Notes: generated by a model not told the origin, from the sequence alone. Counted from the stretch's first letter, positions 1 to 10,842 are shown. The stretch: 64,000 nt of DNA from Trissonchulus latispiculum (GCA_030248195.1 JASAND010024206.1:44315-108314); one strand, 5' to 3'. Program-made: numbers and translations.

Positions 1-101
1 AACAAATTATGCAGTGAATGGACAAATGCTGGTAATTAAATGCAGAAATAATCCACACAATACTGTCAGTCAAAGTCAACAATTTGAAGGAAAAGGGGAA
101 A

Positions 102-338
102 TTAAGCAGACGATGATCCAGGAAAGAAGCGCAGCAGATTAACGGGCAATCCGTCTCGGGTAGACTGAGTTAGAGCAATCTTCAGCTCATTTTCGAAGGA
201 CAAGCTGGCACTTTCAACAGCATGCTTAAGATCAGGGCATTTTGGATACCGGCGGTGAAATTTACCGCCAGCGATGCTTCCATAGCCAGTACAACCAGGC
301 ACCAGACAACAAGCATCATAACGACTGTAGGCATACAT
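102..338 (-). CDS. Unrecognised ORF, possible exon
   Basis: A 78-codon reading frame with two Cys residues near its start (Cys-Cys then Cys) and a charged C-terminal half. I do not recognise the family. In another frame of the same strand, an ATG near 319 opens a hydrophobic stretch resembling a signal peptide (MMLVVWCLVVLAMEASLA) that runs into a GTAAAT donor-like site. This resembles the first exon of the chitinases further along, but its phase is one base off. The 5' side is interrupted by a MITE at 332-698. It could be a real terminal exon, a decayed secreted-protein exon or chance; coding status is uncertain. Confidence 0.2.
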   Translation of the reverse strand: MYAYSRYDACCLVPGCTGYGSIAGGKFHRRYPKCPDLKHAVESASLSFENELKIALTQSTRDGLPVNLLRFFPGSSSA

Positions 339-698
339 TAACGGGGTCCGATTATGAGTGGTCTACCCCGACCTCGGCGAGGGGTCTACCCCTGAAAACA
401 TCCGAAATTTTATGGGGGTCTGTCTCGAAGTTTCCAAAAATTGCAAATTTTTAACGTTTTTGACCAAAACTTAATAAAATGACAATTTTTAGCGATTTTT
501 AAGAAATTTTTTAAAATCGCTAGAATTTGATAAAAATTACCAAGTTTCAGTGAAAATCGCTGAGGGGTCTGCCCTTTTTTGCTTTCTGGACAAGAGGGTC
601 TGACCCTTTTTCCTTTTCGCTGAGGGGGTCTATCCGTTTTTTGTCGGTCTGCGGGGGGGGGTCTGCACCCCACCATTCCCTGCCCACGTTATCCTATG
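332..698 (+). mobile_element. MITE, 8-bp TSD family (copy 1)
   Basis: A 367-bp non-coding element that begins CATACATTAACG and ends CGTTATCCTATG. It is flanked by a perfect 8-bp direct repeat, ACTGTAGG, at 324-331 and 699-706. The interior alternates G-rich blocks (GGTCTACCCC-like) with A/T-rich palindromic stretches. The 8-bp target duplication and short terminal inverted repeats fit a non-autonomous hAT-like element; the superfamily is inferred. Related copies lie at 15426-15745 and about 11041-11269. Confidence 0.8.
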
Positions 699-790
699 AC
701 TGTAGGGATGAAAAGCTGATCTGCCGCGTCTGGCGTGCTGACGCACAGCGCCTAAGCTATCGTGAACCAACGTCAGCGACGTCTTAGGCG

Positions 791-1213
791 TTAGCTGCGG
801 GCTAAGCACATGCAGAGCCCTTTCCGAACCGTCGCCAGAAAAAATAGTAGAAATGTGGGGGAGGGTAGACGCACCGGCTCACGAGAAGACGATGCAGAAG
901 GTGGTTGGAATCTCGTACATCCCTTTGGTGGGCCGGTCTGCCCCAGTTGAGATCCTGGCAGAGTCTGGATAGGAACGACAGCTACCCAGCCATAACCCGT
1001 GGACCCAGCAGAAAGCTGGGACGCTGGTACAATTAACGTTGAAACTGAAGTATTAACCCAATTTTGCACATGCTGAAATGCATCAACGAACCCTGCTAAG
1101 TGCTCCCAGGACACCGGGGGTAAACCCAATGGTTGACCTTGACCATTGGGAGCAAAGCCCGAGGGAGGAAAATTTTGAGACCCCTGAGCTTGCGAACCAT
1201 TCGAACATGACAT
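791..1213 (-). CDS. Unrecognised 140-codon ORF, possibly gag-like
   Basis: An ORF rich in Gln, Ser, Gly and Pro at its N-terminus, with no motif I recognise. Upstream on the same strand, 1214-1700 contains a TATA-like CTATAAATACC near 1557-1570 and about 350 bp of leader. That arrangement would fit the 5' end of an LTR retrotransposon with a truncated gag. No zinc knuckle, protease or reverse transcriptase is visible, so the assignment is speculative. Confidence 0.25.
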   Translation of the reverse strand: MSCSNGSQAQGSQNFPPSGFAPNGQGQPLGLPPVSWEHLAGFVDAFQHVQNWVNTSVSTLIVPASQLSAGSTGYGWVAVVPIQTLPGSQLGQTGPPKGCTRFQPPSASSSREPVRLPSPTFLLFFLATVRKGLCMCLARS

Positions 1214-1719
1214 ACTAAATACCCCTAACGCTTATCAGAACTGAATAATGAACTAAGTTGTACATGACAGAAAATTAACAAGTGCCTCTTGCTCCAACCG
1301 AGACTAAAAGCTACCAACTTTCACGTGCCTCTGTAGCACCCTCCAGCTGAATATCTTGGAGAAAAGTTCAGTTCGGCCAATTCGGCTAGACGCAAAAACT
1401 TCAACTTCGCAGTCTAGTCTTAGTCTTTGTTGCAACTCGTGCAGCAAAATTTCGCTCTTCTGCCAATCTTTGAGATTTGAGAGAACCGGACGAAATAATA
1501 AAAATAACGTGACATGGCAACAACAAACTACGTACGTACGGCTATCAATAATTAAGGGTATTTATAGGAATAGCATTCGATATACACACCCGGGACGGAC
1601 GGAACTTTCTGTTACAGCTGCCATGCTACCAGCAGCGCTAGAACAAAACAGAAATTTAACTTAGGTACGTATATAAGCAGAAGGAAAGTTTCGCACACAT
1701 AACAAAAAATTACATAAAT

Positions 1720-2486
1720 AGTGGTGCTGGTCTCGAAGAACGGACCTCCGTGGAGTGCGAGCGTTTTCGGCGCTCCAGCAGCCAATCCCCATACTTGCGA
1801 ACTTTTTCAATTTTTACCAAACTTTCCAGCAGTATGAAGCAGGGAGTGACCATTCGGGCTTGGTGTTAATACCACAGTTGCAGCAATCAGGGAAGCATAG
1901 TGCTTCAGTTGTGGACCCTCAGTGTAACCATTCCACCGAGTCCGAAACAATAATGAAAGAACCAAAATGCAAAGGTGTTCAGCAATCCAAGCTGAGCCAA
2001 GTGGTCTCCTCTCTAATTTATAAACATCGTGAACTTAATCGAGCTGACAAATGCTAAAATTTCCGAACGACTTATTGAAAACGAACAATCAATCATGGGG
2101 TGTCGAGCATCGACGCAAACGGCGCAACGTATTCGGGTGTAATTTAATTTCCTCGTCATAAACAAAATGGGTGCCGAGAATCCAAAAAGTATGGACGTTG
2201 CGCAAATACAGAGTTATGAGAGCCAATTAGCTCCAACTAATCCGATTCTCTGCAAACGGTGCTATGTCTTAAATTTCCTTCCCACGTTTGACGGCATAGG
2301 TTAAGAACAAATTTGCTACAGGCTTATATTGGTGGCGGAGAAGAAGAGAAAACTCACGCAACTCTAGAAAGAAAACATCATTGCAAACACTTTTTGCAGA
2401 TCAGGTTTGCTACAATAATATAACTAAACAAGTAAGTAGGACAAAAGATTAAACCAAATATGTGGGAGTAATATGCACATACCAAT
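1720..2486. other. Intergenic; short tRNA-SINE fragment only
   Basis: About 27 bp at 1720-1746 match the start of the initiator-tRNA-derived sequence at 2939 (both contain CTCGAAGAACGGAC). I see no gene or further repeat in the rest. Confidence 0.4.
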
Positions 2487-2496
2487 ACTGCCATTG

Positions 2497-2856
2497 TGCC
2501 GTGCCGGCCGAGTGGTTAAGGCGTTCGACTTCGGATTCGATAGTCAGAGGTTCGAATCCCCAAAAGGCTTTCACAATTCCCCTTGATCAAGGGACTTCGC
2601 CGTGGGCTCTAGCCAACCCAGCTATCCATCCTTAATTGGTCGGTAAATGGGTACCACTTATGTGGGAAGGTAAGGAGACTGTGTGTAGGCATCTGCCCTG
2701 AGTAGCTGGCCCCTCCTCAACAGTTGCAGCTATCGTCAGAGGTAGGACTCCTTGCTCAAGTGGCTTGTAATCGGGTATGAGCACCGACGCCCTGTATATT
2801 CTCGCATGAAGTTAGGAGTTACTCCGGAGGTCCTTTACCTTTTACCTTTACCTTAC
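2497..2856 (+). repeat. tRNA-derived SINE (copy 1)
   Basis: A SINE of about 360 bp flanked by a perfect 10-bp direct repeat, ACTGCCATTG, at 2487-2496 and 2857-2866. The head is tRNA-like, with an A box around CGGCCGAGTGG and a B box GGTTCGAATCC. It is followed by a tRNA-unrelated body containing GGTCGGTAAATGGGTACC and ends in a CCTTTA-type tail. Copy 2 lies at about 6105-6480. The conserved body suggests one of the wide-spread animal SINE superfamilies, but I cannot name which. Confidence 0.88.
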
Positions 2857-2938
2857 ACTGCCATTGTCGAAATCGTCGAACGTCCGACAGTAGTTGCTGA
2901 CGATACTTCTGGGGCAATTTTGTAAATTTAAATAATAT

Positions 2939-3055
2939 AGAGTGGTGGTGCCGGCCTCGAAGAACGGACTCATGGGTTATGGTCCCAGCACGCTTCACTG
3001 CGCTATTTCTACTAATCCTAGGGTCGTGGATTCGGGCTCCACATCGGGCGCCAGG
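2939..3055 (-). repeat. Chimeric tRNA-derived sequence (initiator Met / Lys-like)
   Basis: On the minus strand, about 2955-3020 matches metazoan initiator tRNA-Met over the D and anticodon arms (AGCGCAGTGAAGCGTGCTGG, then CCATAACCCA). Directly next to it on the plus strand, about 3006-3055 resembles the 3' half of tRNA-Lys (GGGTCGTGG, TTCG, CCAC, GGGCGCCA), including a CCA end that genomic tRNA genes normally lack. The second part could instead be a retroelement primer-binding site complementary to tRNA-Lys. It is not a functional tRNA gene. Confidence 0.5.
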
Positions 3056-4049
3056 AAAAGCCTTAGCTTTATTAGCATGTAGTATATAACGTGTCCAGCT
3101 ATCGTAGAAAAGCTTAGTGCATACACGAAAAAGGAAGTGATGAATTATTAATAGTCTATCTGGGTCGTCAACCTGTTGACGCAAATTGGAGGCTTCTTAA
3201 GAAATGTAACCTTTTCGAATTCATGGAATTATCAGAATAACAGCGACTTTTCGGGTTTCTTAAAGCAGGTCGAAGCAGCAGCCTGCTTGCTGTATATTAC
3301 ACAAGCAGCAGTAGCAGCAACTGCTAAATGCCTTTATACGCAGCGTGCTAAAATCGACTACAAAGAGAAGACGAGAAGTATTATATACCTACATTGTTTG
3401 TACGTACTTTATGCATTATATGTTACGTAGTAATTTGTACCTAAGTGTCCTGTTACATAGATAAACTGAAAATTCCTCATAATGCACATAATATAACGTT
3501 TATCATGCAACATGTGCACAATATTATGCAGCAAAATTAAATTTTGCAATACACTTGACGCCATTGGCCAGCCAGTTGGCCGATGCCCGTTGTCACGTGT
3601 AGGCCGAAGTGGGAAAAGGAGAACGAGTGGGAGAGGGAAAGGATCAGCTGGATTGATCAGAGCAGCAGGGAAACGGCAGGGCTCCTCACACTGACTCACA
3701 GAGCTCCAACATCTAATCCCGACAAGAGCCCACGGATTCGGGCAGCAGCAGAATTCTGAGAGAGCGGCAAGGATCCACTGTGCAGATTTACCGGTTAGGA
3801 TCTAAAAACTTATATTGCAAACGTTCAATAGAATTGATTTCATCCGTTAGTTCCAGCCTTGACGAACATTTCTTGGGCGGCATTTTTGTAGGTCAGAATT
3901 GTGCAAAAACCGACTTCATCCATATATGAAAATTTCTAGAAAATCCCTGCGCTAACGGAAAAACGCCTCATATACATATTTAAACACTACCTAGTCCATA
4001 TTAACATTGTGCCAAATTATAGCGCATTTATTCTTATACAACTTTTGGT
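3056..4049. other. Intergenic, nothing recognised
   Basis: No gene, tRNA or clear repeat border was found. A moderately GC-rich stretch at 3560-3790 has no coding signal I can support. Confidence 0.4.
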
Positions 4050-4800
4050 TACCGCGAAATTGTCCTAACTTTTTCGTTTTCCTATGTTTAAATCACGTCG
4101 GAGTCACCTTTGGAGGTCAATTGTGAATGATAGAGGAAGTTTTGCAACAAACCCAACTGTCCTGTTCTGGGGGCCCATGGGGACTACAAAATTTGTAAAA
4201 ATGAGAAAAACTCGGAGATGGTAAAAGATTCGCGACCCCCCTCAAAAGGTCTAACTGGTCCCATGATGTTTCCTGGGTAGAGGACCTTAAAGTGGTGATT
4301 TCCTTCTGTGTAAATTTGACCTTACAAACTCAATTCTTCTTGGAAATAGGTGAAACTTTCTCAATATATTATTTTGGTGTACTTTTACATTCTAGGACAA
4401 TTCCCGCATTTTTAGGTAAAAAGAGAAGGAATTTTTGGTTTCTGGCATTATACTTTCAGTACGTAGTTGATACACCGAATTGGTTGTTATGGCTGGCAAG
4501 AGGGCACCAAAATGAACATTTGTGCTTTTACAACTTTCGAGCTATCACGAGAAGTCAGTATACATCAGCAACAATTTTGGGGATTAAAAATTGAAGAAAT
4601 TCTTTGTTTCAAAATTCCTGCCAAATCGTACCATCCATTTTGGTTTTTTGTAGAAAAACCATTTTGGCAAAACTGCGATTGTTTTGTTTTAAACATCGAT
4701 TTCTCAAAAACTACCCAAGTGATTTTGGAAGGATTAAAATTCGTACTATTGCTGAGGAATTGGACACTCCTGATAGTGTTCAGACAGATGGATAAATTAT
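4050..4800 (+). repeat. Dispersed repeat, about 0.75 kb
   Basis: A non-coding unit with recognisable segments elsewhere in the window. Its 4060-4230 part (GGGACTACAAAATTTG, CTCGGAGATGG) matches about 43330-43545 and weakly 14455-14560. Its 4340-4580 part (TTGGTTGTTATGGCTGG) matches 39580-39780. The overlapping ORFs look like frames opened by A/T-rich repeat sequence, not genes. Confidence 0.55.
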
Positions 4801-4992
4801 AAATGAGCGCACACATATAGGTAAATTATTACAATTATCGGATTCTGTCGGGGCAGATGAGTAAGCTGTCTATGTGTCCAGAACAGGCTTGGAAACATGC
4901 ATAAATTTTTAGCCTATTTACTTATATAATAATATACATAATTCGCGTTTACAGCTGGTATTTAACTTTAGAATTAATATTAATTTTACGTG

Positions 4993-5106
<114 letters not shown>

Positions 5107-5195
5107 GTCACTGTAAAACTGTAGACTCAGGAATTCTGCAGAATTACTGAAATACTAGCGAATACTAGCGAACACAAATACTAGCGTAATACTAG

Positions 5196-5330
5196 AAAAC
5201 TTAAAAACTAGCGAACCTAGATAACGCTAAAAGAATTGTTATGTACCATTTAACATGGAAGGCGACATTAAATTAATAAAATTATATAAGTAGTATTTTA
5301 AATAAGGTAAATAGCTATACATTCAAATAA

Positions 5331-5374
<44 letters not shown>

Positions 5375-7064
5375 GCATATATATATATGTCACCTGTAGA
5401 ATCAGGAATTCTGCAGAATTACTGAAATTTTCAATAATTCTACAGAATTCCTGAACATTTCAGTAAATCTGTAGAATTAGGCGAAACTTGACTTATTCTA
5501 CAGTTTTCCTGATATTTTCAGGGATTCTGTAGAATTCCGTATTTTGTTCAGGAAAACTGTGGAACTATGGTTAAGCTTGAATTATTCAACAGTTTCCTGA
5601 AATTTTGAGGAATTCTGTAGAATACCGTTTTTATTTTCAATTTTCACTATCAAATTCAAATTTTCAATGCTCATACAGTTACTGTTTTTTAAATATAGTC
5701 AGTCACCCTTTTACAATCATTTTACGATCAACCAAACATTAAAATTTGATATAACCAATTATAATAATGTAATAATAAGCCTAATTATAAAAATGTTTTT
5801 AAATTCTTCGAAATAACCAAGTTCGTACTTTTACTACTTCTTTCTAACTTTTTACAATCAATATTACAATCATAATAAAGTTTTAAGTTACCAAACTAAA
5901 AAGATAAAAAAAAACAATTGTGTTAACATTGAAATGTGAAATAATGATTGGTTGATTGCTTGTAAAAAGTTAGAAAAAGTACGAACATTTGATCTGATGT
6001 TGAAAAATTTAAAACATTATAATAATTGGTTATTTCAAATTTTAATGTTTGATTGATCGTAAAATGATTGTAAAGTTGGCTGACTATGTTTAAAAAACAG
6101 GAACTGTGCCGCGCCGGCCGAGTGGTTAAGGCGTTCGACTTCGGATCCGATTGTCCGAGGTTCGAATCCCCGCTGCCGCAAAGCTTTCACAAATCCCCTT
6201 GAGCAAGGGACTAAGCACATATCGGTTCGCCGTGAGCTCTAGCCAACCCAGCTATCCATCCTTAATTGGTCGGTAAATGGGTACCACTATTGTGGGAAGG
6301 TAACAGGAGTCCGTGTAGTGCTTAAAGCCTTGAAGGGCCGGCCCCCCTTCCACGGATGTAGTCATCATTTGAGGTGACACTCCTGACTCTACGGCTGTGT
6401 ATCCGGGGATGAGCACCGGCACCCCTTGTCCCTGAAGCAGGGATGAAGATATTATCCAGGGGTCACCTTTACTTTTACCTATTTTTGTATGAGCATTGAA
6501 AATTTGAATTATTACATTATTATAATTGGTTATATCAAATTTTAATGTTTGGTTGGTCGTAAAATGATTGTAAAAGGTTGACTGACTATATTTAAAAAAC
6601 AGTAACTGTATGAGCATTGAAAATTTGAATTTGATAGTGAAAATTGAAAATAAAAACGGTATTCTACAGAATTCCTCAAAATTTCAGGAAACTGTTGAAT
6701 AATTCAAGCTTAACCATAGTTCCACAGTTTTCCTGAACAAAATACGGAATTCTACAGAATTCCTGAAAATTTCAGGAAAACTGTAGAATAAGTCAAGTTT
6801 CGCCGTAAGTCTACAGTTTTACTGAAATGTTCACGGATTCTATAGAATTCCTGAAAATTTCAGTAACTCTGCAGAATTCCTGATTCTACAGTTTTACGGT
6901 GACATATATATTATATATATATTATATTTATTTATTTGTATGTATAGCTATTTATCTTATTTAAAATACTACTTATATAATTTTATTAATTTAATGTCGC
7001 CTTCCATGTTAAATGGTACATAATAATTTTTTTAGCGTTATCTAGGTTCGCTAGTTTTTAAGTT
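5196..7064. mobile_element. Large foldback (palindromic) element, about 1.87 kb
   Basis: Left-arm sequence at 5196-5770 recurs inverted at about 6500-7064. The outermost arms pair AACTTAAAAACTAGCGAACC with its complement ending at 7064. The arms carry many copies of a palindromic EcoRI-like module (TTCTACAGAATTCCTGAA). A second inverted copy of the inner arm at 6010-6104 shows internal duplication. There is no transposase ORF. It is a foldback or long-TIR MITE whose loop was later hit by a SINE. Confidence 0.8.
6105..6480 (+). repeat. tRNA-derived SINE (copy 2), inside the foldback loop
   Basis: Same family and orientation as the copy at 2497-2856, with a better preserved head: A box CGGCCGAGTGG, B box GGTTCGAATCC, and a complete acceptor-like end GCTGCCGC. 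The body again contains GGTCGGTAAATGGGTACC, and the tail is CTTTACTTTTACC. No clean target duplication is visible. It sits between two inverted copies of the foldback inner arm, so it inserted after the foldback formed or was copied with it. Confidence 0.85.
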
Positions 7065-7072
7065 AACGTTCA

Positions 7073-7599
7073 ATAGAGTGGTGTTTAAACTTTCAGTCAC
7101 TACGACTGAAACTAGGTTTCAGTTGAATTTTTTGAGAATTGCGTACACCGTTGACGGACGTGCTGTTGCTCATAAAGATCAGTTTTTGCTTTAGAATTTT
7201 AATGTTAAATTAGATTACTTATTTCTTTGAAATTTAGATCAAACAAGTGGACTTTCCTTCTTTCCTATCTTAAGACTCAGCTCTAACCCTTCGAACCTTG
7301 CTGCAGCCTCTTTTTTGTCCCCAGGCTTTCCGAGTAGGCCTAGCAAGGCTTCAGCCATCTTAGTCATTTGAGATATGCGGGGGCAAATGGTGTTGCTGAC
7401 AGTCAACGTCGTTTGCCTTGGATGTGACTGCGGCCACTGGCCAATAACCGTACACCGACTTGGCTTGAGGATCACATTTTCTATCCGTGGTCTTCGCTTC
7501 GCCGGTTCTTGTCCACTTTCAAAGAACTGCGGGGAGCAACACCATATAGGCCTCATGTAGTGCCTTGGTGGTGGATGAGTCCGTAGCAAACAAAAATAA
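7073..7599 (-). mobile_element. Inserted segment with a 10-11-bp TSD and an unrecognised ORF
   Basis: The direct repeat AACGTTCAAT occurs at 7063-7072 and about 7600-7609, bracketing about 527 bp. On the minus strand, 7239-7589 is open for 116 codons and reads like coding sequence, with a basic central part and a Lys/Glu-rich end (LLGLLGKPGDKKEAAARFEG). A possible acceptor, CTCCCCGCAG, precedes the Phe-Phe-Glu-Ser-Gly part. I do not recognise the protein. It could be a retroposed gene fragment or a small transposon; no poly(A) tail is seen. Confidence 0.45.
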
Positions 7600-7609
7600 C
7601 GTTCAATAT

Positions 7610-8330
7610 TTAACTTATTAGCTCATCTGTTATCATATAACTGTAGTTATACGTATTAACCGTAAAATCTAATATTGTTAATTTCATCGTTGGTTTCCAT
7701 TTGAAATAAGGATATAACGGCACGAAAACATAGTTCATAAATAAGTACATAAAATAATAAAAACGTTACAGATGATTAAATACATTATTAATAGCAATAT
7801 ATTGTCGGAACAATACATAGTAGTTGTTTTAGTAAGTAAATGTTACATAAAAGTGGAGTTTAAATTTTAATAAATAGTTGGTAAGATAAATAGCTATTCG
7901 TACATAAAATACATACATAAAATACATTCATACATACATAAAATATGTATTAAAATTAAACAAAAATTAATTCTGAAATAAAATAACAACTATGAACACA
8001 AAGCAATTGCTCAGTAGTTTATTGTTTAAAAATTTACGTATGCGTCCAACCTTGCTCTCGATAAATAGATAACTTTACTCTTCTGGACAGAATAATTATA
8101 AGAATTCACCTACCTGTCTGCTTACATGCATAAATCGATCAAATTAATATTTTATTATTCGCATTCTAACTGCCAGTACTGTTACCCATTTCTTTTGATT
8201 TCCCTATTTGCTTAACCAAAATTCAAGTAGGTTGAGCTTGAGGTGTTTGGTGATTCTAAGCCTATAAACCTTTTGTGTTCACTACGACCATCATGAGACA
8301 CGATACTCAGCTGTTCAAACAAAATATTAG
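7610..8330. other. AT-rich intergenic region
   Basis: No coding or repeat structure was found. A TATAAA at 8263-8268 is further upstream than the promoter position shared by the chitinase family. Confidence 0.4.
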
Positions 8331-8337
8331 TTTTAAA
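8331..8337 (+). promoter_or_regulatory. TATA-like box of chitinase A
   Basis: TTTTAAA begins 49 nt before the ATG at 8380. The same 49-nt spacing is found for chitinases F and G, and 47 nt for B and C, which supports its use as the core promoter. Confidence 0.45.
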
Positions 8338-8379
8338 ATGAAGGATTAGCAGTATTCGGTATGTCAGTTGTTAACAACC

Positions 8380-10171
8380 ATGATTCTGGTAGCTCTAGCC
8401 CTTATCGCTCTTGGCGCACAAGCTGCAACCGCAGGTAAATTGAGGGATTTAGGACAAGATTGGTGTTTCTGTGAATGAACAAATTTATTAGGAATGTTGC
8501 TCTGCATAACTCGGCTGAAGAGGACCTTTAATTTACAATCTCCAAACCTGTGCGGCTCTGTTTCTTCGGGTGCTGTCAATAATTATTGTGAGTTTTCGGA
8601 AAACTTTCCGGAGTAAAAATTTTCAAACATCTGCAAGTAATAGTGAAAATCTGTGAAAATTTGCGATCGAAGATTATGATTCTCTAAGATACAAAACAAC
8701 TACCAGGCTTGATTATATATTTTAGCGCAAGCAGGTGGCGCTTGCCAATTTGGAACATACGCATGCGCCTCAGATGGCAAAATCCTGGTATGTGATGGGA
8801 CCAGAAAATTTATTTCCATGCCATGCGGAGCTGGGACAACTTGCATTGTAACCGGCCCCGGAACTGTTGCCTGTGGATTCGGTAACGGCGGAAATCAAGG
8901 TGGTGGTAACCAGGGTGGTGGAAACCAAGGAGGAGGAAATCAAGGAGGTGGCAACCAAGGAGGTGGTAATCAGGGAGGTGGCAACCAAGGAGGCGGCAAT
9001 CAAGGAGGAGGAGGCGGAGGGGGTAGTGGATGTAAGTGAACAGTACTTTGGTTGGCATGGCTGGTCAATTATTAATTGTTGAAAAATTTTCTGAGTTAAA
9101 ATTCTAAACTTTATAATGAATCATCAGAGGATGATTAAAATTCATGAGCAAATTTGCAACTTCACGAAACATTCCAAGTTGGATCATCCAGGTAACATCT
9201 TTGTCCTAATGGTGCAGGGAATGGATTCAACGTGTCACAAATCTGAACAGCATTGTGAAAGGATATGATCCAATAAAATAATTATGTGCGAACAACAAGC
9301 AGCCAGACTATGATAAAATTGGAAAACTACTTTCCATTTGTTAATGATTTCAGTAGTATCCTACGAACAGTTTGTTGAAGCCGTCAGACAGGGCGCTCAA
9401 GCCGGGGACAAGCGCTACGTAAAACCGTCCCGTCTGCAATATGAAGAAGGTATTGTTAAGGCTGGAAAACAGGCTGGCATCTCAAGCAAACGAGAACTAG
9501 CAATGTTTTTGGCCGAAATTATGTGGGAATCGGATGCCCTGACTGCTAAGAAGGAACATCTTTGCCAAGTCAATCTTCAAGCATGCAAGAACGCTTACCA
9601 GCAGTCTCCCAAATATCCCAACAATGTCTACTATGGACGTGGCTACATTCAACTGACTCACATCTATAACTACGAACCTGCTTCCCGAGATCTGTTTGGG
9701 GATGACCGACTTGTGCGAAATCCAGAACAGGTACGTATATAATAAGAGGCTAGCACACTGCTAAGAATAAATGGTGCTTTGCGAATTCTTTATAAACGGA
9801 AAACACAAATGAATATACACTGTTTTTGGAGTGCTTATTTTATTTTGGAGATTGATGTATTAAGCTTTGAATTGAATTGAGCAACAAACTCAGACTGTTT
9901 CATTGTACATATTTGCACATTTTCGTAGGTTGCCGACGATGAACACGTCGCTTGGTTGACTGCACACTGGTTCTGGAGAGTACGCGTGCGAATTGACTCC
10001 GGTGTTCAGAACGGTCAATTTGGTTCAGCAACCAGAAAAATCAACGGAGGCTTAGAATGTGATGCTGCCAGTGGTCATGTTTATGCAAGAAAACGATTCC
10101 AAATCTACAAGGCCATTTTCAAGTCATTTGGAGTCAGTGGTACCCCCAACGAACGCGGCTGCTACAATTAA
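8380..10171 (+). CDS. Chitinase A: secreted CBM19-like + GH19 chitinase
   Basis: Four exons: 8380-8434, 8726-9031, 9354-9730 and 9929-10171, all with GT-AG borders, giving 326 residues. Residues 1-18 form a signal peptide ending AATA. Residues 25-68 are a six-Cys module (Cys 25, 32, 41, 52, 58, 68) resembling the CBM19 chitin-binding fold. Residues 72-120 are a linker of eight NQGGG units. From about 122 to the end is a GH19 catalytic domain: AEIMWES carries the likely acid Glu179, KKEHLC the likely base Glu188, then YYGRGYIQLT (213-222) and WLTAHWFW (255-262). The family hydrolyses beta-1,4 N-acetylglucosamine links in chitin with inversion. The start is fixed by the signal peptide and the 55-nt exon 1 shared by all family members. 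Frame is intact throughout; splice sites are inferred, not observed. Confidence 0.92.
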
Positions 10172-10230
10172 GTGCCGAAAGAAATTAAACTTATGTCATT
10201 GTATTTGAAAAATGCAGCCTACTAATAATC

Positions 10231-10236
10231 AATAAA
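10231..10236 (+). promoter_or_regulatory. Poly(A) signal of chitinase A
   Basis: AATAAA lies 60 bp after the stop codon. Confidence 0.7.
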
Positions 10237-10377
10237 TGTTTAATAATTTGATTTGTTTTCTTGTAATACTTTTTTAAAAGCCAACCAAACGTTTTAAAAT
10301 AACGACTCTTTTAAAAGTCAAATTAGGGAATATCTATGAACAGCACAATTGGAGCTTATCTCACTTTGTAGAGGTTA

Positions 10378-10842
10378 TTATTGCTTTTGTTTTTGCGTCG
10401 AAGACTTGTGTTGTGTGCTGCTCCCAGCTCTAGGAGCCAGATAGGGCAATCCTCCGAGCAATTTTTTTAAAATGGAGGAGACATCATCCGTCTTGATGTC
10501 GACCAGGCTAGAGACTCCTTCTGGCAATTTAGTTAAGTTGTGTTTGACCAACCTTACGGGGCCTTGTTTCCTGGCATTTTTCACTTTGCACTTCGGGCAA
10601 TGATCATGCAGAAAACAGTAACAACAAATATTAGCAACACTAATAGCAATATAGGCTACTTTGCAGAGCAGTACCTTGCAGATAATATTTCTATTGTGAC
10701 TGCCATAAAAATTACTCACCCGTGCAAATTTTTTACTTTTCCACATGCGACATGTACTACAAGTTTTTAGTCTTTTCATCAATTTATTCACTAGACCTGA
10801 GCTTTTTAAGGAGGGACACCTACCTGTAAGTCGGTTTTTCAA
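10378..10842 (-). CDS. Unrecognised Cys-rich basic protein ORF
   Basis: A 154-codon ORF with two CxxC pairs (TCSTCR and HCPKC) that could form a zinc ribbon, and a Lys/Gln/Ser-rich tail. A good donor-like site, GGTGAGTAA, lies inside it on the minus strand near 10720-10712, so the stretch between the two CxxC pairs may be an intron, but no convincing acceptor is seen. The first part faintly recalls the vertebrate C18orf21 (UPF0711) family around its CxxC; I do not rely on this. It ends about 200 bp past the end of chitinase A on the opposite strand. It could be the last exon of a real gene or a repeat-derived frame. Confidence 0.3.
   Translation of the reverse strand: MKNRLTGRCPSLKSSGLVNKLMKRLKTCSTCRMWKSKKFARVSNFYGSHNRNIICKVLLCKVAYIAISVANICCYCFLHDHCPKCKVKNARKQGPVRLVKHNLTKLPEGVSSLVDIKTDDVSSILKKLLGGLPYLAPRAGSSTQHKSSTQKQKQ

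Noticed and set aside
2498..2570. Possible tRNA gene
   Set aside because: It has A and B boxes, but it is the head of a 360-bp SINE with a 10-bp target duplication; the acceptor stem and the region after the anticodon arm are degenerate. The same holds for 6107-6180.
4292..4816. Cluster of overlapping ORFs of 60-110 codons
   Set aside because: They lie on both strands within a dispersed non-coding repeat whose other copies do not keep the frames.
8770..9082. Other-frame ORFs across the chitinase A linker
   Set aside because: They are shadows of the GGN-rich 15-bp repeat; the signal-peptide-linked frame with six Cys is the real one. The same applies at 20406-20748, 38018-38334, 41349-41606, 51422-51679 and 52341-52725.
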